A DNA stretch of 64,000 bases from Beroe forskalii (GCA_011033025.1 WFMF01000513.1:1-64000), one strand, 5' to 3'. Counted from the stretch's first letter, positions 38,318-49,953 are shown. A program made the numbers and translations. The notes: a model not told the origin generated them from the letters alone.

Positions 38318-40838
38318 GCACATTTACACGCACGCACACGTCCAAAAAGTTAAAAGCACATTTACGCAGCAAAAAAGCTAACGCACATTTGCACGAAGCA
38401 AAATAGCAAATACTCAAACAGGTAAAGCACATTTGTGCGCAGCAATAATCTAAAGCATGACATTTGCGCGCAGCAAAAATCTAAAGCACATTTGTGCGCA
38501 GCAAAAATCTAAAGCACATTTGCGCGCGGCAAAGAACTAAAGCACATTTGCGCGCAGCAAAGAGCTAAAGCACATTTGCGCGCAGCAAAGAGCTAAAGCA
38601 CATTTGCGCGCAGCAAAGAGCTAAAGCACATTTGCGCGCAGCAAAGAGCTAAAGACATTTGCGCGCAGCAAAAAGGTATAGCACATTTGCGCGCAGCAAA
38701 GAGCTAAAGCACATTTGCGCGCAGCAAAAGAGCAAAGTACATTTGCGCGCAGCAAAGAGCTAAAAAGCATTTGCGCGCAGCAAAGAGCTAAAGCACATTT
38801 GCGCGCAGCAAAGAGCTAAAGCACATGTGCGCGCAGCAAAGAGCTAAAGCACATTTGCGCGCAGCAAAGAGCTAAAGCACATTTGCGCGCAGCAAAGAGC
38901 TAAAGCACATTTGCGCGCAGCAAAGAGCTAAAGCACATTTGCGCGCAGCAAAGAGCGCGCATTTGCGCGCAGCAAAGAAAGCAAGCACATTTGCGCGCAG
39001 CAAAGAGCTAAAGCACATTTGCGCGCAGCAAGAGCTAAAGACATTTGCGCGCAGCAAAGAGCTAAAGCACATTTGCGCGCAGCAAAGAGCTAAAGCACAT
39101 TTGCGCGCAGCAAAGAGCTAAAGCACATTTGCGCGCAGCAAAGAGCTAAAGCACATTTGCGCGCAGCAAAAAGGTATAAAGTACATTTGCGCGCAGCAAA
39201 GAGCTAAAGCACATTTGCGCGCAGCAAAGAGCTAAAGCACATTTGCGCGCAGCAAAGAGCTAAAGCACATTTGCGCGCAGCAAAGAGCTAAAGCACATTT
39301 GCGCGCAGCAAAGAGCTAAACACTAAAGCACATTTGCGCGCAGCAAAGAGCTAAAGCACATTTGCGCGCAGCAAAGAGCTAAAGCACATTTGCGCGCAGC
39401 AAAGAGCTAAAGCACATGTGCGCGCAGCAAAGAGCTAAAGCACATTTGCGCGCAGCAAAGAGCTAAAGCACATTTGCGCGCAGCAAAGAGCTAAAGCAAG
39501 AGCTACATTTGCGCGCGCAGCAAAGAGCTAAAGCACATTTGCGCGCAGCAAAGAGCTAAAGCACATTTGCGCGCAGCAAAGAGCTAAAGCACATTTGCGC
39601 GCAGCAAAGAGCTAAAGCATTTGCGCGCAGCAAGAGCTAAAGCACATTTGCGCGCAGCAAAGAGCAAGCATTTGCGCGCAGCAAAGAGCTAAAGCACATT
39701 TGCGCGCAGCAAAGAGCTAAAACATTTGCGCGCAGCAAGAGCTAAAGCACATTTGCGCGCAGCAAAGAGTTAAAGCTATTTGCGCGCAGCAAAGAGCTGC
39801 ATTTGCGCGCAGCAAAGAGCTAAAGCACATTTGCGCGCAGCAAAGAGCTAAAGCACATTTGCGCGCAGCAAAGAGCTAAAGCACATTTGCGCGCAGCAAA
39901 GAGCTAAAGCACATTTGCGCGCAGCAAAGAGCTAAAGCACATTTGCGCGCAGCAAAGAGCTAAAGCACATTTGCGCGCAGCAAAGAGCTAAAGCACATTT
40001 GCGCGCAGCAAAGAGCTAAAAGCACATTTGCGCGCAAAGAGCTAAAGCACATTTGCGCGCAGCAAAGAGCTAAAGCACATTTGCGCGCAGCAAAGAGCTA
40101 AAGCACATTTGCGCGCAGCAAAGAGCTAAACATTAAAGCACATTTGCGCGCAGCAAAGAGCTAAAGCACATTTGCGCGCAGCAAAGTTAAGAGCTAAAGC
40201 ACATTTGCGCGCAGCAAAGAGCTAAAGCACATTTGCGCGCAGCAAAGAGCTAAAGCACATTTGCGCGCAGCAAAGAGCTAAACACTTAAGCACATTTGCG
40301 CGCAGCAAAGAGCTAAAGCACATTTGCGCGCAGCAAAGAGCTAAAGTACATTTGCGCGCAGCAAGAGCTAAAGCACATTTGCGCGCAGCAAAGAGCGCGC
40401 AGCAAAAGAGCTAAACACTAGCACATTTGCGCGCAGCAAAGAGCTAAAGCACATTTGCGCGCAGCAAAGAGCTAAAGCACATTTGCGCGCAGCAAAGAGC
40501 TAAAAACACATTTGCGCGCAGCAAGAGCTAAAGCACATTTGCGCGCAGCAAAGAGCTAAAGCATTTGCGCGCAGCAAAGAGCTAAAGCACATTTGCGCGC
40601 AGCAAAGAGCTAAAGCACATTTGCGCGCAGCAAAGAGCTAAATTACATTTGCGCGCAGCAAAGAGCTAAACACTAAAGCACATTTGCGCGCAGCAAAGAG
40701 CTAAACACTAAAGCACATTTGCGCGCAGCAAAGAGCTACAGCACATTTGCGCGCAGCAAAGAGCTAAAGCACATTTGCGCGCAGCAAAGAGCTACAGCAC
40801 ATTTGCGCGCAGCAAAGAGCTGAAGCACATTTGCGCAC
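38318..40838. repeat. 28-bp satellite array, about 90 monomers
   Basis: The monomer is GCACATTTGCGCGCAGCAAA plus GAGCTAAA. The left edge (38318-38500) is made of diverged monomers; the middle is highly uniform with scattered 1-12 bp deletions and occasional CACTAAAG extensions. Each monomer has TTTGC/GCAAA inverted halves. A solo relative lies at 16709-16741. Confidence 0.97.
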
Positions 40839-40955
40839 ATCGGGGCGGTGGCAATGGGGAAAAATGGGGTAAAATGGGGAAAAATGGGGACTTTTTTCAT
40901 GGGGAATTTAGCTTTTTCCAACTGAAAAATTCCCCATTATTCCCCATTTTTTATT
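40839..40955. repeat. AAAATGGGG repeat with inverted copy
   Basis: Four AAAATGGGG words (from 40859) are followed by AATTCCCCATTATTCCCCATT (from 40928), forming a potential hairpin at the right edge of the satellite. 40956-41678 holds nothing recognised. Confidence 0.7.
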
Positions 40956-41678
40956 TCACCTTAAGTTCAAGTAGGATTGAATTGTAGAGCAATGTATTCA
41001 CTTTATAAATGATCATCAAACATCAAAATTTCATTTTGGATGGTATCATAATGATCTTGATATGAATAATTAGATAATTAATAAGATGATTTGCGGTCAA
41101 TGATTTTCAGTAAAATTTAGATGTTTGGACGAAAGAATTACTGGTGAGCCGCTTCAGAACACCTATCTTTGAACACGCATTGCATCCAGCATATGGGACC
41201 TGTATCACTGGGCTCTGTCACAAATTGAACTACATGATATCATGAACTCCTAATCATGAAATCCTGTTCTAACCATAGATAATGGTATGCCTTTGGACCA
41301 ATTGGTATTCTAACTATCTAGGGAAACAGAATATCAATGTTTATTCAAAAGAGGGGACGCTTCTTCACCTGGCCTGGCAGTTCACATATCTGACCAGGAT
41401 ATAGTTGGCACTGGAAAAGTCGATGAACTGAGACGTTGCTAGAGATCTGAGATGTCATTGACTAAGAGGTAACCGCCACAGGTAACTGACTTAGAGATGA
41501 CAGGAGTCAGAGATGGTTGACCAAGATGTAACGAGTTACGAGGAGTTGTGGTGTCTGGACTCAGAGATGACCAAAATCAAAAAGTCACTGGAATAAGAGC
41601 CGCCTGACTCAAAGGTGCTTTAAATCATAATCGGTGACCTGAGAGGAATGGAGTCAGAACCTCTGACCCAGTAACGTC

Positions 41679-41778
41679 NNNNNNNNNNNNNNNNNNNNNN
41701 NNNNNNNNNNNNNNNNNNNNNNNNNNNNNNNNNNNNNNNNNNNNNNNNNNNNNNNNNNNNNNNNNNNNNNNNNNNNNN
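41679..41778. other. Assembly gap (100 N)
   Basis: Exactly 100 N, the conventional size for a gap of unknown length, so the distance and even the join are uncertain. Confidence 0.99.
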
Positions 41779-43190
41779 CAACAACCAAAGGCAACAAAGG
41801 TACAGAATCTCAAATCTCAACTCACAGCCCAAAACACGACATCTAAAAATTTTAAAATTTCAGCCAAAAACACAACTTCCAATTAAAAGCAAAACCCCAA
41901 AAATTTCTCAACAACCTTAACCTAAATTCGGGAAAAAGAGGGAAAAACCCCAGCTTTTGGGGTTAAAGGTCTCAGTCCCCACTACTAAAAAGTGGAAGTT
42001 ACAACACGGTCGAGGAGCTCTACCCAGAAGTTGTCGACTACAGACAGGAATACATCAAGTTAGTTATTTCACATTTCTACCTGAAAGTTTTTTTGTTTCT
42101 TTAATTTAACCTCGGCACTTCAAAAATAGCGATTTTCTAGGCTGCGAATTCGTCAGATTCATTCCTGACATTGCTGCAGTCTTCAATGCTCCAACGCCAC
42201 ACGTAAAATTGGGACGGTAGTGCGGCGTGGCTCAAGTTTCAATCGCGTTTCTTTCAAGCTTTTAGCGTCAAATCATTGCCAAGTTGCTCTTTTTCTCCTC
42301 CTGCCCCTAATTAAAAGACACCTGGCAATCAATCCTTAGATCCTTGTTAGCTCCTTGTTACGAGCATGTTCCTCGGAACAGGGCATGAAGTTTGTTTCTG
42401 TTACAGTGAGAGTTAATGAGAGAGGCGGGTGCCATGTCTCTCAGGCAGGTGCCACCTTGTGCCACCCTGTGGCACCCTGGACTTATGATACGTAACATTA
42501 CCCAGTTGACGGTAACACTTGGGACATGCACAAGTAATAGGCGGTTGAGATTGAGGGTATTATCATGTTTTAAAATTGCAGGCTGATGATTCCAAACTAG
42601 CTACTTTTCATGAGCGCATACTTTTAAGCCATTCCCCATTCCCGCGGCCCTGGTTTCAAATTCATACACTCATACAGCTTACTGGTAGAAAATACCAAGA
42701 GGGATACATTTGGATTCCCATTAAAATCTTGACATGGATATTATTCTGACGAATGTAACAGGGATTGCCTAACAAGGAACGTTAATGTACCACCTTGTCT
42801 GGCAATATATGTTCCTCGGAATATCTCTTCCCATTCCCCGTAGTAATATTGGAGCTTATGTTTCATATTTAAACACGGTTTTACCCCGCTGCACATAATA
42901 CATTGTCTCGATTTACCTTAAAAGGTATAATCAATCCACCCTTCCCTCCTACTACTACGTAGGTTATGAGCATGCAGATTATAAGATTTAGGTGTATTGG
43001 GTGAGAGAGGCAACGTGGGATAATCTTCACAAACCTTCCTCATATTAGTCAGTAATATTTTCATTTTACAACTTCAGGGATCAAAAAAATCTCAGTAAAA
43101 ACATAGTTAACTGCATATTGCAACAGTTATTGCAAATAGCTATCCGTTCGGGAAGCGGGATTTTGACGTCGACCTTACGACACTTTATCT
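41779..43190. repeat. Right arm of ~1.4 kb inverted repeat (partner 491-1940)
   Basis: Reverse complement of the left arm, starting directly at the gap. The first ~250 bases are much more diverged than the rest, with many small deletions, as expected of a low-quality contig end. From about 42240 onward the match is close. Confidence 0.85.
41949..42058 (+). pseudogene. Degraded copy of the exon at 1638-1777
   Basis: TCGAGGAGCTCTACCCAGAA (42011) through TACATCAA/GTTAGT matches the left-arm exon end with its donor. Upstream of it several deletions break the frame. It could be real decay or sequencing error beside the gap. Confidence 0.6.
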
Positions 43191-43261
43191 CGTGAAATTT
43201 CATTCTCAAGCAGAGTTATAGAGTTTGGGGTGGTGTTATGACAAAGATAAAGTGCCGTAAG
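43174..43261. repeat. Small inverted repeat
   Basis: CTTACGACACTTTATC (43174-43189) and GATAAAGTGCCGTAAG (43246-43261) pair with one mismatch. A short MITE-like hairpin at the end of the large inverted repeat. 43262-44445 holds no recognised gene. Confidence 0.7.
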
Positions 43262-44570
43262 TTCAAATGTCGTTAAGTGCTCATCAATTGACCATCCTAT
43301 ATCCCATCATGACAGAGAATTGAAAACTTCCAAAACACATTTCTATTTTTACATCCATTTAGATTTCTACATTTCTATTTACATCCACCACCCCACTCCT
43401 GCACACTACCCCCAGATAAAATGTATGTGTGTAATGGAGTGCTTAAGTCAAGACACATAATGTAAATTGACCGGAATATGCTATCGGACCTGTACATTTC
43501 CCCTATATTACACCCGTGTACACATTATCAGTAAATACTCACTGGAGTATATTATGAGATGATGATGTAGGAGAGTTGGGTTCGCTGGAAGCAATTTATC
43601 CATTATCAGAACGGGTAGTTAAGAGCCGTAGTCATGGTTACTGCAGTCTGCTAAACAATAACAAGTATATATCGGTACGTAGTCCGACTATTTTGGGAAA
43701 TAGTTACCCTGGTTTATTGTTGTCTGAGAGCTGTATCCATAACAAATGGGTAATAGATGGTGGTTGTGATGAGTAAACAAAATATATTGAAACGTGAAAG
43801 TTTTGTGGTGTTCTCACTTCAAGGATTCACCATTCCATGAAGGAATGTAAGACTGAATCTTTATCAATAGGTATGATCTGTATTTACACAAGTACCAATT
43901 TAGAATTCCAGTTTCTGACTATAAGAGCACAACATCACTGATGAGATTCCCTGGAACAGAGCTTCGTTACCGCTTCCGAGGCTGTAGTCTGTCGACTAGC
44001 ATTCCACTAGAATGACTACGATGTTCTGTGTAACCTCCATCCCTTGCCTCAACCCGAGGTATAGATCCTTTGTTACAAAAGATTCACAGTGCAATGCTCT
44101 CGTACAAGGATAACTTGTGCGAACGGAAAGTTATCTTTAAGAATTCATCAGCACACCTTGTACGTGCATGCTGCTTTGAGTGAAAGACGACTAAACAGAT
44201 TCAAATATCAAAAATGTTTCATCATGAAATGAACTGCCAACTCCTAAAGGGACAAAATTCATAGAGAATCTATTGTCTTTATGAATTAATTGAAATTTTA
44301 AAACAAAATGAAGATTCGGCGCAAACAAAAAATACATAAACTTCAAGAGAAAAGAAGGGTTTTAGATACCACACAAAATCGCTAAATATGGAACCAAAAT
44401 GTCAAAACACCAACATTAGCTTTACGTACAATAGCTTTAACACTCGCCGAAGTCTTACCTTTCAAAAGTCGGTACTCCGGGTACTCGTGAGTACCGGGAA
44501 ATTTTTTTGATCTACCGGGAAATTTTCTAAAATCTAAAATTTTCGAAAATTTTGATCAGTCTCAAAGCTA

Positions 44571-45424
44571 AGTGGCAACGAATCTTCCCACTTCCCGGTA
44601 GTTAGGAATCTTCCCATATCCCAGTGGCAACGAATCCTCCCACTTCCCGGTAGTTAGGAATCTACCTCCTTCCGAGTGGCAACGAATCTTCCCACTTCCC
44701 AGTGGTTAGGAATCTTCCCATTTCCCAGTGGCAACGAATCTTCCCACTTCCCGGTAGTAAGGAATCTTCCCAGTTCCCAGTGATAACGAATCTTCCCACT
44801 TCCCGGTAGTTAGGAATCTTCCCACTTCCTAGTGGTAAGGAATCTTCCCATTTCCCAGTGGCAACGAATAATCCCACTTCCCGGTAGTGAGGAATCTACC
44901 TACTTCCCAGTGGCAACGAATCTTCCCACTTCCCGGTATATAATGAATCTTCCCACTTCCCAGTGGCAACGAATCTCCCACTTCCCAGTGGCAACGAATC
45001 AGCCCACTTCCCGGTAGTGGGGAATCTTCCCATTTCCCAGTAGCAACAAATCTTCCCACTTCCCGGTAGTAAGGAATCTTCCCACTTCCCAGTGGTAACG
45101 AATCGTCCCATTTCCCAGTGGCAACGAATCTTCCCACTTCCCAGTGGTAACGAATCTTCCCACTTCCCGGTAGTAAGGAATCTTCCCACTTCCCAGTGAC
45201 AACGAATCTTCCCATTTCCCAGTGGCAACGAATCATCCCACTTCCCAGTGGTAACGAATCTTCCCACTTCCCGGTAGTAAGGAATCTTCCCACTTCCCAG
45301 TGACAACGAATCTTCCCATTTCCCAGTGGCAACGAATCATCCCACTTCCCGGTAGTAAGGAATCTTCCCACTTCCCAGTGACAACGAATCTTCCCACTTC
45401 CCGGTAGTGAGGAATCTGCCAAAT
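44571..45424. repeat. 26-bp satellite (52-bp higher-order unit)
   Basis: AGTGGCAACGAATCTTCCCA+CTTCCC alternates with GGTAGTAAGGAATCTTCCCA+CTTCCC. About 33 units. Long open frames (GKWEDSLPLGSG) are by-products of the repeat. Confidence 0.95.
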
Positions 45425-45489
45425 TTCCAGACTTTAATAGAGCTTTGGATGCAAGTTTGACATATATAATTCGGAGTTCGCCATGCTAG

Positions 45490-45858
45490 TTGCATCAAAA
45501 ATCCTAAAATAACGATGTTTCTATCTATTTGAAACGTCTGGCTTGCTGGGGGCTGCCGCCCCCAAACCCCTGCTCACAACTGTTGGAATTACGTTTGCAT
45601 CAGTTCTCCCTGCCATTTGCCTCAGGATTGGCAGCAAAAATCGCAAGAAAACGATGTTCCTATCTACTTGAAACGTCTGGCTCGCTGGGGGCTGCCGCCC
45701 CCAGACCCCTGCTCACAACTGCTGGAATTACATTTGCATCTGTTCTCCATGCTATTAGCCTCAAGATTGGCAGCAAAAATCGTAGGAAAACGCTTTTCCT
45801 ATCTACTTGAAACGTCTGGATCGCTGGGGGCTGCCGCCCCCAGACCCCTGCTTACAAT
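45490..45858. repeat. 139-bp tandem array, ~2.7 copies, GC hairpin core
   Basis: GAAACGTCTGG recurs at 45531, 45670 and 45809, exactly 139 bp apart. Each unit includes GCTGGGGGCTGCCGCCCCCA followed by GACCCCTGCT, the same hairpin core as the array at 35440-37205, but with unrelated spacer sequence. Confidence 0.93.
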
Positions 45859-46221
45859 AACCGTTGTACTAAGTTTATGTCAAAGCATCAGGATTTGTCC
45901 ATGAATCATTGAATATCTTGAATAATGAATATGATGGGAAGTATTTGCTCTTAAGCGACATTTCGCGAGCGAAGCGAGCGGTCCACAAAAAGCTTAAAAA
46001 TCTGATTTGGTGGGAAAAAATGTGGTGAGTACCGGGAAGAAAAATACTTTTGAAAGGTAAGGCCGAAGTTAATCCAGTTCATGGTCTCACTGACAAGCCC
46101 CTTGAAGGTACCTAGAAATTTACTCTTCAGTTCTTGAGACTGGGTGGTTGACCTATTTCTTGGCATGCTTCAATGAAGGTCGCTAAGCCATTGATGTTCA
46201 GTGCTTTCTACACCAACTTAC

Positions 46222-46384
46222 CTAGCCCAGTAGCCCCTGGACCGAAGTGTTTCTCACAAGGCAGCCCAAAACACACTGGGCACCCAGCCCTGCTTGTTTT
46301 GTTGAGTAATTTGCTACGTTCCCAGAGTTTGGTGGTATGTTTCAGTGCTATCGAAGACATCGTACCTTTTTGCCGAAAGGGGAA
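46222..46384 (-). CDS. Exon of an unrecognised protein with a Cys cluster
   Basis: 163 nt on the minus strand between acceptor TTTTCCCTAAG and a strong donor G/GTAAGT (46216-46221). It encodes FPFRQKGTMSSIALKHTTKL through SRAGCPVCFGLPCEKHFGP to GATGL. The CPVC...C arrangement could bind metal, but no known domain is recognised. It enters in phase 0 and leaves in phase 1. Neighbouring exons were not found with confidence; the open frame at 45951-46166 lacks matching splice sites. The codon pattern and clean splice signals make a real exon likely. Confidence 0.55.
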
Positions 46385-46486
46385 CTTAGGGAAAAAGTAA
46401 GTCATGGTGTTTTGGCTCAGTTGAAGTGAGTGATAGGAATGCGTAGGTATGTGTGTGGGGGGCATTAAAATTACAGTAATATACCA

Positions 46487-46500
46487 GTTGCCATGGTGAC
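46487..46500. promoter_or_regulatory. X-box-like palindrome
   Basis: GTTGCCATGGTGAC, 74 bp from a second copy at 46561 and about 100 bp upstream (minus strand) of the exon at 46222-46384. Confidence 0.45.
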
Positions 46501-46560
46501 ACCACCAAAAGACAAATACTACAACCTCACTTCTGATTACAAACCCGTATCAAATTATCC

Positions 46561-46574
46561 GTTACCATGGCAAC
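46561..46574. promoter_or_regulatory. X-box-like palindrome
   Basis: GTTACCATGGCAAC, identical to the site at 2858. Confidence 0.45.
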
Positions 46575-46599
46575 CCCCTTGTTCCCCAACCATCCACTT

Positions 46600-48640
46600 A
46601 CTTTGAAAGTCCCGCCTTATTATAACTTCCCCCGTCCCCCGTACCTACTTTAATAATAAACTTGTGATAAATTATCAGCTCTTATTCGAATTTGGGTGGT
46701 AATTCGACTCTTACCATGATATGTAAGTATATTGGTTTCATGTAAAACACTGTGAGGGATTTGAGTGGCGTTGATTTACTGATTTAGTATGAAGTAAAAA
46801 TATTAATGCATGAAAAGTGGCCGTTATTAAAATGAAGTGGTTTGGCTGTGTTTATGTTTGAGATGCTGTTAAAATCAGCCATGGTAATCGTATTGATAAA
46901 GGATGTATATTTTGATCAAAACACCAAGACATTGCATCATCAGCTCTATTCAGTATTAACTAAACAGATAGGGTTTAATCTATGATGAAAGATTTTTTAT
47001 GAAGATCAAAAGATCAAAACACGATGAAATCACAGCTATTTCAATGCCACCACAGGCAAGGCTAGCAATACAGTAGTGTGGGAACTAAATGAACCATCCT
47101 ATTTATTAGCATATCAAGCAAAACCTATGAGATCATGAAATAATCAATGATATCATGATCCATGGTAGTAAGGGGTTACATGGTGAAGTGGCGTACTGGC
47201 ATACCGCAGCTTACTTGATCGAGGAAAAGCCGAGACTTAGTTGGATCATGGACAATGGACATGATGTATCGAGGACCGAGTTCAATATCGGAGGTATACG
47301 GTTACCGCCGAGACAGCTGTACCCACACGCAGATTCATTTTGAGTCAATGCTGATTATCCCTATTTCTCTTTTGACCAAACTCTCAAAATCTGCGGCCCT
47401 CTGCAGCAAAGCTTTATTAAGAGAATTCCTGAACCAACCGTGGAGAATTTCAACCACCTCGTACCTTAAACAGTTTAACCCTGGCAAGAGTTTCTCTAAA
47501 TCTCTGGTGACATTGCATCATTTTAACTGAATTCCCTGCGTTTTATTAACCCGAGACATTTACTGAGCTGCTGCAAGCGTGTAACCGTGCATTAAATTGC
47601 AAATGGGGCTAGCTTTCACCATAGAACACATTTCATAAACGCTGCATTATTGACAGCTAGACATGAGCTATTTAGTGATGCTGTTAGTGGCCCTCTGGGT
47701 GTAAGCAATAACTGTCATACACACGCCCGTGTAAATACCTTGCCTTTTGAAAGGGGAACAGTACATTCGGGTGTTACACCGTACTCAAATATTACTGTTT
47801 TGTTGAGAAAAGAATCCTGTCGTTCGACCTGTGTTAGAGAATCACATTAAAATGGATGGAGCATCAGCTAGGCTATTCCTTACCGAGGTTTTATTCCTTC
47901 TTGAATGAACGTATCCTTGGAATTTCCTCTATCGTAGTCAGTTATTGAAGTCTGTTATTGCGGATAGGTTATATCCGTGATAATTTTGAGCTGGAACATC
48001 TGCTTCATTCTGCAATGCCCTGCAAAATTGTTGGGGTGAATGGTGATGTCTTTCAGGACCTGTTAATGGGATCTGGGGTGCGGTGATTTGAGACCTGGTA
48101 CTTCAAAATAGATCAGCAACCCTTTAATAGTCCGGATGGACGGTGGGCAATGGGGCCTCAATTCTCACGGTTCCCTAGTCCACTATTCTGCCTCCCCATG
48201 ATGACCGATGGTTGGACATGGTTTTTATGGCACTCTGATAACTCTTCACACAGTGATCGATCAATCTTGACATTTATAGCAAAAAAGCGAAATCACTGTT
48301 CTTTTCGAATAGTGACTGCATCAAGCCATAACCATTCATCTCCAAGTCATATCGAGTCTTAATTCCTTTCCTTCAGACCTTGTCACAAGTCCGAAGAAAC
48401 GTCTTCTGGAAATTTTGGTTGGAACGCGCGAGCACAATATTTTAGTTGCGAGTCTAAACTTTCTCACTCACCTTGACACAAAGTACGACGCGCGTGGCGC
48501 GTTTTTAAACGTTAAAACTCTGGAATTTCAAACAAATTTGCAACTGTTCTGCAAACGTGGACAGACCAGACACGACCCATTCCTGAAACGATATCTGACA
48601 TGGTTTCATCGTATTTCACCGCAGTTTACCATAACAAGGT
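46600..48640. other. Non-coding stretch, no gene supported
   Basis: Short frames only, none with coding character and splice signals. It probably includes introns or the 5' flank of the zinc-finger gene that follows. Confidence 0.4.
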
Positions 48641-48651
48641 GTATTTTCAAG

Positions 48652-48859
48652 GACGTTTGCATCATACCTGAGACACTGAGTCCATTTCCACGCACGAAAC
48701 CCAAGTCAAAGACGAAGAAGAAGGATGGGAAAACTCGAGAGAAGAAAGCAGCGAAGTCCCTACCCCCAAACAGACTTGGACGTCCACCAAAGCGACCACA
48801 GCACATCGATGGGATTTACCAGTGCGAATACTGCACGAGAACGTTCCCCACCCCTCAAG
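48652..48859 (+). CDS. C2H2 zinc-finger protein, first identified exon
   Basis: Start approximate: an acceptor-like TTTTCAAG lies at 48644-48651, and an alternative TTCACCGCAG ends at 48624. The exon ends at CAAG/GTAGAG (48859). It encodes a basic linker (TKPKSKTKKKDGKTREKKAA, then NRLGRPPKRP, an AT-hook-like GRP core) followed by the first half of a zinc finger, YQCEYCTRTFPTPQ. The finger is completed by the next exon across a phase-1 intron. Upstream exons, including the start codon, were not found. C2H2 proteins with such linkers are usually nuclear DNA-binding regulators (inference). Confidence 0.75.
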
Positions 48860-49022
48860 GTAGAGAGAAGAATTCTCCATTTTTAAGTTCAATTTCCTTC
48901 AGTTTCGTTCAATTCTTTGGATTCAATTTCTTTAAATTTTGTTTTGTTAAGTCATTGTATACTTAAAATGAAACGTAAATTTGTTTTAATTCATTTCTCA
49001 TTCACTTTTATCCACATTGCAG

Positions 49023-49132
49023 GAATACAGTCCCACATCACATTGTCGCATGCTAACATGCAGACAGAAGAAGAATTTGACAGATCCACTGGAATGCACA
49101 AATGTCAGTTCTGTCGACGCCTTTTTCCACAG
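49023..49132 (+). CDS. C2H2 zinc-finger protein, second exon
   Basis: 110 nt between CATTGCAG and CAG/GTAAAT. It completes finger 1 (GIQSHITLSH, giving C-x2-C-x12-H-x4-H) and starts finger 2 with HKCQFCRRLFPQ, leaving in phase 0. Confidence 0.9.
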
Positions 49133-49346
49133 GTAAATGGTTTTACCTCTGTTTAATGTCATATCAATCACGATTTAATAGGTTTTAGGTTTAAAAAGGT
49201 AAAAGGTTAATAGGTATTTGACAGTTTAATAGGTATTGGACACAAGTATTTCATTTCCTTTCAGAAGTACCTACCGACTTTTCTGGGATCGGATTCTATG
49301 GAAAATTGCAACATCTCAATTCTCTAACCAATAAATACTCTTGCAG

Positions 49347-49522
49347 GAGCACGGTCTTAAGACACACATCTCCTGTACCCATCTGCAAAAGGTTTACAAG
49401 TGCCCGGAATGCGGCAAGGGATTCCCCAAGAAGTATGCCATGATCAGACACAGATCTACCCATGTTAACAAGGACTTCATGCCCCAGAAGTGTCCTTACT
49501 GTGATGTCATGGTCTCTGTCAG
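49347..49522 (+). CDS. C2H2 zinc-finger protein, third exon
   Basis: 176 nt after CTCTTGCAG. It completes finger 2 (EHGLKTHISCTH), contains whole finger 3 (YKCPECGKGFPKKYAMIRHR STH) and starts finger 4 (KCPYCDVMVSV), ending AG/GTCAGC in phase 2. Introns repeatedly split fingers at the same place after the second Cys, a sign of exon duplication history. Confidence 0.9.
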
Positions 49523-49757
49523 GTCAGCTGAATTCCTGCACGAATTATTTTCTAATCATAGCTGACCAAATTTCGAAGTTTGACAGTTAGAAACATACAC
49601 TTTCAAAGTGCAGCTAAAAATTTGTATTAATCCTAAAATGGTAAGATGTAATGACAAATCGTTTTGCTTGATTTATCCCGGATTAATTGCAGTGCAGATG
49701 ATGGACAGATGGAAATTGTGCGATGAAATTATTGCTATGACACGCCAATATTCGCAG

Positions 49758-49953
49758 GTATTTCAAGTCGCACATCTTTACTCGTCACCTCTACAAGACG
49801 TTCAAGTGCGAGGACTGCCATCAGACGTTCAATGACCAGGACCAATTCCACAAGCACCTTTGGACCCACCCCATGAAGAAGTACAGATGTGAGCAGTGCC
49901 CAATGAGCTTCAATGCCGGCTACAAACTCGAGAACCACCAGAAATCACATGAG
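49758..49953 (+). CDS. C2H2 zinc-finger protein, fourth exon
   Basis: 196 nt after ATTCGCAG. It completes finger 4 (YFKSHIFTRH) and adds finger 5 (FKCEDCHQTFNDQDQFHKHL WTH) and finger 6 (YRCEQCPMSFNAGYKLENHQ KSH). It ends at GAG/GTATGC in phase 0. Six fingers in total are recognised. Confidence 0.92.

Larger units (their letters stand above)
44454..46061. mobile_element. TIR element with 8-bp TSD carrying two satellites (1608 bp)
   Basis: The ends CTTACCTTTCAAAAGT (44454-44469) and ACTTTTGAAAGGTAAG (46046-46061) are perfect 16-bp inverted repeats. They are flanked by the exact 8-bp duplication GCCGAAGT (44446-44453 and 46062-46069). GTACCGGGAA words follow just inside both ends. No transposase; the interior is a 26-bp array and a 139-bp array. 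An 8-bp duplication fits hAT, P or Merlin, but the end sequence is not a typical hAT end, so the superfamily is open. Confidence 0.88.

Noticed and set aside
38318..40838. CRISPR-like array of 28-bp repeats
   Set aside because: There are no unique spacers; monomers are contiguous head to tail in a eukaryotic genome, so it is a satellite.
44662..45422. Minus-strand frames repeating GKWEDSLPLGSG
   Set aside because: Translation of the 26-bp satellite; multiple overlapping frames and no gene-like start.
45951..46166. Minus-strand frame as a following exon of the 46222-46384 gene
   Set aside because: No acceptor gives the required phase, and the frame crosses the boundary of the TIR element at 46061.
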